Of a stretch of 10,891 nt of DNA, positions 6,024 through 10,891 are shown piece by piece. The notes below the pieces were generated by a model that was not told the DNA's origin, did not search any database, and worked only from the letters and a program-made list of their open reading frames with translations. This stretch comes from Actinomycetes bacterium. Its GTDB lineage: Bacteria > Actinomycetota > Acidimicrobiia > Acidimicrobiales > Palsa-688. The stretch covers positions 1 to 10,891 of the forward strand of contig JAKAZH010000043.1 in assembly GCA_021815935.1 (NCBI GenBank), in the 5' to 3' direction. Every line of letters starts with the position of its first letter. Position 1 is the stretch's first letter. Made by a program: the position numbers and the translations under genes.

Positions 6024-7907
6024 CTAATACACCTTGAGCCTGGCCACCTCTGTACGGTCGGATGGACCGAGGTTGGTGATCAAGAACAGCACGTACCGGC
6101 CGGAACGACCGCCCAACGAGAACGTGTGGCTGCCGCTGACGCCGGTCGCCGTGCTCAAAGGCTGACCCCATACTGACGCGGGTTGGCCGCTCGGGATGGC
6201 CTTATCGGAAACGTAAACCGCCCCCGACCAGCCGACGCTCGGCGAGGTGACTTGGAGGTAGCCGAGCTTGTGTGACGAGCCCAGGTCGGCAGCGAGACCT
6301 ATTCCGTTGTACAGGCCCCCAAAAGCAGGGCTTGCGTAGACGTCAGTCGACCAGAACGTCGCCGAGTTGCCTGTGATGGTGTTGGCGGCGTCTTGGGGGT
6401 TGTCGGCCGGATGGCCGGGCACGACCATGTACACCGACACCGAACGTATCCCGATCCCTTTCGCCGTCGACGGCGGCGAGACAGACCCCGTCGTCTGGGA
6501 GGCCGACGTAGGTGGCGAAACCACAAGGGAGCTGCGACCGGCCGACAAAAGCCGCGCCGCTACGAGAGCACCTACCGCCAAAAGCGCGAGCACCAACAAC
6601 CCGATTCGCCGCTCACGACGCCTCGATCTCGAGTGAAGCGACCCCGGCGGCGCAACCGGGATCTCTTGAGTCGCCGGGGAGGCGACAAGCGGTCCCCCGA
6701 ATGAGGTCGAGTCGGCTGAGGTCGAGTCGAAGCCGCCGCCGAGTCCATTGCCTGCCGGAAGGACTTTCGTGCGATCCGCCTCCTCGTGCTCGGGTAGCGC
6801 AAGCAGACCGAAGGCCACAGTCGAACTCCCCGCCCGCGAGACGGACGGCGCGCCGGGCTTGTCGGGTAGGACGGGAGGCGGGGGAGGAGGACCGGCACGT
6901 CCTGCTCGTGCGACGTTCGGCCTTGACGCCGGGCTCGGCACTGACGTTCGAGGGACAGCTGACGCGGGCGGGCGGCTGATAGAGCCGGGGGCGGGCGGGC
7001 GGCTGATAGAGCCGAAACCTCCTGGCGGGCGGCCTCGGGGGCCCTCGACGGCGATGTCGGCCAGACGACGTTCAACGAAGTCCGCTGACGCAACCCGCCG
7101 CTCAGGCCGTTTGGCCAACATGTCGACCACGAGCCGGTCGAGGGGACCCGGTATCGAACGAACAGTCGACGACGGCTTCGGGATCTTTTCCTTCAGGTGG
7201 GCCATCGCTGTCGCCACGTCGTTCGAGCCCGAGAACGGCGGCGCCCCGACCAGCATCTCGTAGAGCACAACCCCGAGCGAATACAGGTCGGCGCGTCCGT
7301 CCGGCTGTTCTCCTCGGATCTGCTCGGGACTCACGTACTTCGGGGTTCCCAAGACGATTCCGGTTCGCGTAAGGTCGGCCCCCGACGCGTAACCCGCCTT
7401 GGCTATGCCGAAGTCCGTGACCTTGACCTCGATCGCGTCATGGTCGTCGACGACGAGGAGAATGTTCGCAGGTTTGATATCGCGATGCACCACCCCTGCG
7501 GCATGCGCATAGCCGAGTGCTGCAGCGACTTGGCGAGCGACCGTTACCGACTCAGGAACTGTCAGGCGCCCACGCTCGTCTAGTATCTCGCGAAGATTCT
7601 TGCCTGCGACATATTCCATGACGATGTAGGCGCTGCCCTGCTCGCTGCCCGTGTCGAACGTAGCGACGATACCGGGGTGCATTAGTCGGGCTGCGGCCAC
7701 CGCCTCCCGGCGGAACCTCTCTAGAAGGACGTCGTCGCGCGCCAAGTGTCGAAGCAGTATCTTGACTGCTACGCGGCGCCCGAGGACTTCGTCGTCCGCC
7801 TCCCAAACCTCGGCCATGCCACCATGGGCTATCGGGGCCACCAGCCGGTACCTGCGAGACAACACGTCTCCGGGCGTCGAAGTGAGGAGTTCGTCCATTC
7901 TGGCCAC
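6024..7907 (-). CDS. Transmembrane Ser/Thr kinase with extracytoplasmic discoidin-like domain
   Basis: A Hanks-type (PknB-like) kinase of 627 residues. Kinase domain, about 20-290: Gly-rich loop IAHGGMAEV (26-34), catalytic Lys in VAVK (49), helix-C Glu (68), HRDIKPAN (141-148), DFG (165-167), activation-loop Thr 180 and 182 in LTRTGIVLGTPKY matching the PknB autophosphorylation sites, and SPE (193-195) in place of APE. All catalytic residues are present, so it should be active. A disordered Pro-rich linker (about 290-430) holds a doubled GSISRPPAP unit. RRRERR then precedes a membrane helix (about 434-452). The outer part ends in a beta-rich domain (about 487-627, with NTITGNSATFWSTDVY and LGYLQVTSP) that resembles F5/8-type-C, galactose-binding-like modules; there are no PASTA repeats. 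Start: GTG 7907 or ATG 7898, neither with a clear ribosome site. The 96-bp gap to degV shows no clear promoter. Confidence 0.93.
   Translation of the reverse strand: MARMDELLTSTPGDVLSRRYRLVAPIAHGGMAEVWEADDEVLGRRVAVKILLRHLARDDVLLERFRREAVAAARLMHPGIVATFDTGSEQGSAYIVMEYVAGKNLREILDERGRLTVPESVTVARQVAAALGYAHAAGVVHRDIKPANILLVVDDHDAIEVKVTDFGIAKAGYASGADLTRTGIVLGTPKYVSPEQIRGEQPDGRADLYSLGVVLYEMLVGAPPFSGSNDVATAMAHLKEKIPKPSSTVRSIPGPLDRLVVDMLAKRPERRVASADFVERRLADIAVEGPRGRPPGGFGSISRPPAPGSISRPPASAVPRTSVPSPASRPNVARAGRAGPPPPPPVLPDKPGAPSVSRAGSSTVAFGLLALPEHEEADRTKVLPAGNGLGGGFDSTSADSTSFGGPLVASPATQEIPVAPPGSLHSRSRRRERRIGLLVLALLAVGALVAARLLSAGRSSLVVSPPTSASQTTGSVSPPSTAKGIGIRSVSVYMVVPGHPADNPQDAANTITGNSATFWSTDVYASPAFGGLYNGIGLAADLGSSHKLGYLQVTSPSVGWSGAVYVSDKAIPSGQPASVWGQPLSTATGVSGSHTFSLGGRSGRYVLFLITNLGPSDRTEVARLKVY
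6964..7014 (-). repeat. 27-bp in-frame tandem repeat in the kinase linker
   Basis: A 24-bp block at 6964-6987 recurs identically at 6991-7014, a 27-bp period that encodes GSISRPPAP twice. A shorter 15-bp repeat at about 6704-6731 likewise encodes DSTSA-DSTSF. Both lie in the disordered linker between kinase and membrane helix, where length variation would be tolerated. Confidence 0.85.
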
Positions 7908-8003
7908 TCGCAGTCGATAGTAGCCTTCTAGGACGTCCCGGGAGCGTCAGCGCCGCGCAACGGGACCCTCCGCGACTTGCAGATGAACTGCGGTCCGTGG
8001 GTT

Positions 8004-8852
8004 CTAGTTTTGCGCAGGCAGCCAGGCTACGCCGATCGCGCCCTTCCCGGCGTGGCTCCCGACAACCGGCCCGACATCGCCGTAGAGGATCTCGCCTTTG
8101 GCGACGTTGACTCCGTCGAGCATCGCAACGAACTCGTCACGGTCCGGGGCGTCCGCCGAGAAAACCGCGAGGCGTCGTATCTCTCCGGCGGAGCGGACCT
8201 TGTCGGCGAGGTAGCGCAGTGACCGGGCCCGGGTTCTCTGCTTCGACTCTTCTTCGACAACCCCGCCTCGAACCTCGATGACGGGTTTGATGGCGAGCAT
8301 CGAGCCCAGAGCGGCGCGAGCTCCGCCGATGCGACCACCCTTCTTCAGATTCTCCAGGGTGTCGATAGCGCCGAACAGTTTGAGCACTTTCGAGGAGTCG
8401 ACTGCGCACTGCTCCACCTCGTCGATGGTGGCGCCAGTCGTTGCGAGGCGTGCAGCTTCCGTCGCCACCAGACCGATACCCAAGGTTGCCGTGAGCGAAT
8501 CGACGACACGCACCGGTATCCGTTCGGAGAGCTCGGCTGCTGCGCGGCGAGCCGATTCGATCGTCGCTGACATGCGCGACGACAAGTTGATGCAGACGAT
8601 TCCAGATGCGCCGGTGCCCGCTAACTCCTCGAAGGCCGTCTGGAACTGTCCGGGGGAGGGTGCCGCAGTGCTCGGGAGGTCAGCGGAATTCGCGCAGCGG
8701 TACCAGAAGTCCTTGGTGGAAAGCTCCCTACGATCCACGAACTCTTCAGTTCCGAAGCGGATCCGCAACGGAACCATCGTTATCCGCAGCTCGTCGAGAG
8801 TCTCGTCGAGAAGGTCACACGCGCTGTCAGTAACAATCCGGATCCCTGTCAA
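8004..8852 (-). CDS. DegV family fatty-acid-binding protein
   Basis: DegV (FakB-type) proteins bind a fatty acid and, in firmicutes, present it to the kinase FakA for phosphorylation; in actinobacteria the role is less clear. The chosen TTG start gives 282 residues, the usual family length. The DegV fold begins at once with IRIVTDSACDL (4-14). It continues with STAAPSPGQF (61-70), INLSSRMSATIESA (88-101), VVDSLTATLGIG (116-127), DTLENLKKGGRIGGARAALGSML (164-186) and the C-terminal VGSHAGKGAIGVAW (264-277). The frame is open for 57 more codons upstream, but those lie inside the preceding gene and encode no DegV sequence. The TTG overlaps the previous stop as TTGA, and GAGGAG lies 12 nt upstream, indicating translational coupling. 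No FakA-like kinase is in the window. Confidence 0.92.
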   Translation of the reverse strand: MTGIRIVTDSACDLLDETLDELRITMVPLRIRFGTEEFVDRRELSTKDFWYRCANSADLPSTAAPSPGQFQTAFEELAGTGASGIVCINLSSRMSATIESARRAAAELSERIPVRVVDSLTATLGIGLVATEAARLATTGATIDEVEQCAVDSSKVLKLFGAIDTLENLKKGGRIGGARAALGSMLAIKPVIEVRGGVVEEESKQRTRARSLRYLADKVRSAGEIRRLAVFSADAPDRDEFVAMLDGVNVAKGEILYGDVGPVVGSHAGKGAIGVAWLPAQN

Positions 8853-10891
8853 ACTTCCTGCCGTCTCCTCGTGTGAACGCTGCTGCTGTCGGTTCTGCCT
8901 GTTGGACCCAGGCCTCGACTCATTGGTGACATCGCTTCGTCCACATCCGGGCTCACGTCGTCGAATGGGGATGGAATTAGGCCCCGGCGACGCCTGCCCC
9001 GGCGAATGTCCCTTCCCCACCACACCGCAAGGGAAAGAGCGGCCAGGATTGCCAGGATGATGGCGACCCCTGACACCGCAGTGCTCCTTACCGTGTCGCG
9101 ATCACTCGCAAGTAGGAGGGAACCGTCGGGAGTGTAGAGGTTGACCTCGAGGGGGAACACACCCGACGAGCGCGCTTCGACAGGAACGTTCAGCGTGGTG
9201 TTCTGCTTCGACAGGGAAAAAACGCAGATTTCCTCGGTCGGGGTCGGCACGACGCAAGAACCGTCTGCCGGTCGAAAGGTCGGGAACAGCAGCCGCTGGC
9301 TCGTAAGGCGAACCTGAACCCGGGCGTGGATCGAGCCGGACACCAGGATTGTTATTGGAATCTGGCCGTGGCTGGCGGTCAGCGTGATCGCTGTAGCGGG
9401 CGGCAAACCTAACTCTCCGGCGACCTTGTCCAGTTGGCTGTTGATCGATCCGAGTATCGCTGTCCGAGACGACGGGGAGATCGAGACGGACTCGCACAGA
9501 AGCAGCTGCGTGCCAAGAGCGTTCAGCTTCGCTGACGGGCCCCCGAGCAGGGCCGTAACCCCGGTGAGCTTGCGGCGTGCTGCGAGGATGCTCGATACGG
9601 AGTCGCCGAGTGTCCGCTCTTGCAACCCGAGCGACGGATTGGCGGACCCGAATGTGCGCGTCAGGGGGGCCACAGGTACCTTCGCGAACAGGCCTGTCGG
9701 AGACACGGCGTCCAGAAGCGGATTTCCCGCGATTCCAGCAACCAGCGTGCCGAGCAGTTGCGGCGACACCGCAGATCCCGCTTGGGGTAGCAGAGCTACA
9801 CCCCTTTGCAGGCCAGGCGATTCGGTCTCGATCATCGCGAGCTCGGCGATGATCCGATTCGCTGCGATCGTCTGCGATCCGCTGGAGCGCAAGTCGGTGG
9901 CCAAGCCTGGGTCCGCCCCGATCGCGTTGAGACTCTGACCTCCGCCAGAGACCAGGGTCGGCCTCGCAAACGTCGTCTCGGTGTCGATGGCAGGAAGAGG
10001 GCTCAAGGAGGAATCAGGAACAATGATGTTCCTCGAACCCTGCGCTGCGAGGACGCCCAAGACCGACGCGCCGACAGGCCCCTGAAATGCCCACGTCGCG
10101 GTGGAAGGGGCTACTCCTAGAGCCGAGTTGATCACCTGCTTCGCTGCCGCGCTCTGCGCCACCAGCTCCCCGGCGAGCCCAACCGTCTGAAGGCTGCTGA
10201 TCGCCGACGGATCGAATGTGGACGGCATCACGCGAAGCGTTCCCGCCTTGGCTGCAGCTGCGAGATGTGACAGCGTGCTTGCGTCGACAGTCGAACCGGC
10301 CGCTGCGCCGGCCGCCAGACCACTCAGTGTCCTCGGGTCCGCTAGCAGGCCGATCGGAACCGACGACCCGCTGTCTACCCCGATCGACAGCTGGTTGAGC
10401 CGGCTCGCCTCCGACGCGACAGGCGGAGCGTCGGGCGCCGCAGTTCCCGAGGCAGCAGCGAAAGGAACCACCAGGGCGACTGACAGCGGCACGTAACCCG
10501 CTGATCCAGAACCCGGACCGCTTGCGTACTCCAAGAAGAGGCTCTGCGGCGTACCCGCCGGAATTCCCGCCGGATCGAACAGCTCCACTTGCACCGGGAA
10601 GACCCCTGTTTGGCCGAGATAGACCGTCGGCAAGGCTGGGTTTGGCGCAACGGAGTTGACCGGTAGCTCGACGTCGACGCCTCCGGAGGGGTCGACGGCC
10701 AGCCCCGCGAGCGGCACGGCCTGGCGGTAGAAGAAGCCGCCTACTTTTCCTTGCGCCGCCTGGTCGAACGCCGTTCGGGTGATTAGCCGGTCGAAGACTG
10801 TCACCTGAAGCCGATAACCGCCGCTGGAGGGAACAGCGAGACGCAGATCGAAAATCCCGTGCGTCTCGACCCATGGGCTCTGCGAAAGGAC
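8849..10891 (-). CDS. DUF6049-like membrane-anchored envelope protein, 5'-partial
   Basis: A large, mostly extracytoplasmic protein of unknown biochemical role; 680 C-terminal residues are visible and the frame is open through the right edge of the window, so the true start lies outside. GTG 10804 is internal: the residues before it (VETHGIFDLRLAVPSSGGYRLQV) continue smoothly into VTVFDRLITRTAFDQA, a conserved-looking segment. The body is rich in Ala, Ser, Leu and Val, with a region resembling the deacetylase or glycosidase-like part of DUF6049 (PIGLLADPRTLSGLA, RVMPSTFDPSAI, WAFQGPVGASVLGVLAAQG). Then come a beta-rich domain with a Cys pair in DGSCVVPTPTEEICVF, one membrane helix (visible residues about 606-625), a basic stop-transfer IRRGRRRR and a 45-residue cytoplasmic tail. 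In mycobacteria the corresponding gene (Rv3909) precedes the MurJ gene. Here degV follows with a TTGA overlap. Family assignment is from overall pattern. Confidence 0.75.
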   Translation of the reverse strand, partial: VLSQSPWVETHGIFDLRLAVPSSGGYRLQVTVFDRLITRTAFDQAAQGKVGGFFYRQAVPLAGLAVDPSGGVDVELPVNSVAPNPALPTVYLGQTGVFPVQVELFDPAGIPAGTPQSLFLEYASGPGSGSAGYVPLSVALVVPFAAASGTAAPDAPPVASEASRLNQLSIGVDSGSSVPIGLLADPRTLSGLAAGAAAGSTVDASTLSHLAAAAKAGTLRVMPSTFDPSAISSLQTVGLAGELVAQSAAAKQVINSALGVAPSTATWAFQGPVGASVLGVLAAQGSRNIIVPDSSLSPLPAIDTETTFARPTLVSGGGQSLNAIGADPGLATDLRSSGSQTIAANRIIAELAMIETESPGLQRGVALLPQAGSAVSPQLLGTLVAGIAGNPLLDAVSPTGLFAKVPVAPLTRTFGSANPSLGLQERTLGDSVSSILAARRKLTGVTALLGGPSAKLNALGTQLLLCESVSISPSSRTAILGSINSQLDKVAGELGLPPATAITLTASHGQIPITILVSGSIHARVQVRLTSQRLLFPTFRPADGSCVVPTPTEEICVFSLSKQNTTLNVPVEARSSGVFPLEVNLYTPDGSLLLASDRDTVRSTAVSGVAIILAILAALSLAVWWGRDIRRGRRRRGLIPSPFDDVSPDVDEAMSPMSRGLGPTGRTDSSSVHTRRRQEV

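Noticed and set aside
8853..9023. 57-codon N-terminal extension of DegV
   Set aside because: It lies wholly inside the DUF6049-like gene in another frame and encodes low-complexity sequence; the TTGA overlap gives a family-typical length.
10802..10804. GTG at 10804 as the true start of the DUF6049-like gene
   Set aside because: The frame remains open to the window edge and the upstream residues look like a continuous beta-rich domain.

Overview
The window looks like an origin-proximal chromosomal segment from a high-GC actinobacterium, plausibly of the Acidimicrobiia or a similarly deep branch. The grounds are a parA-parB pair facing a thioredoxin pair, a parS site of the form used by Streptomyces and Mycobacterium, a protein of the DUF6049 type (to my knowledge restricted to actinobacteria), and a GGAAT-N18-GTT element of the SigR/SigH kind before trxA. 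The taxonomic call is inference from gene order and family recognition, not from a marker gene.

Layout, left to right. (1) At 1-1031 is the right part of an IS66-family insertion sequence, with the C-terminal two thirds of its DDE transposase and a probable right end. (2) From 1032 to about 1783 is a gene-poor stretch holding a 40-bp tandem duplication. It lies where rsmG (gidB) is commonly found next to parA. (3) At 1784-4028, on the plus strand, are parS, parA with an unusually long disordered N-terminus, and parB overlapping parA by 26 bp. (4) At 4029-4220 is a convergent intergenic region with a strong perfect hairpin inside a wider inverted repeat. (5) From 4221 to the right edge everything is on the minus strand. 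In transcription order it runs: DUF6049-like membrane-anchored protein (5'-partial), DegV fatty-acid-binding protein (TTGA stop/start overlap), transmembrane Ser/Thr kinase with an extracytoplasmic discoidin-like domain, small two-helix membrane protein, trxB, and trxA with its own candidate redox-stress promoter.

Functional reading. The plus-strand half is the chromosome segregation module ParA-ParB-parS. The minus-strand half resembles the actinobacterial cell-envelope and redox cluster known from Mycobacterium tuberculosis (Rv3909, Rv3910/MviN, sigM, trxB, trxC, then convergent parB/parA), but rearranged. No MurJ flippase or sigM is visible. A catalytically intact membrane kinase ending in a galactose-binding-like domain sits near where M. 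tuberculosis has the MurJ-pseudokinase-discoidin fusion, and a DegV gene is inserted between it and the DUF6049 gene. I see no CRISPR array, rRNA or tRNA. The most interesting elements are the kinase-containing envelope cluster, the extended ParA, and the structured DNA between parB and trxA.
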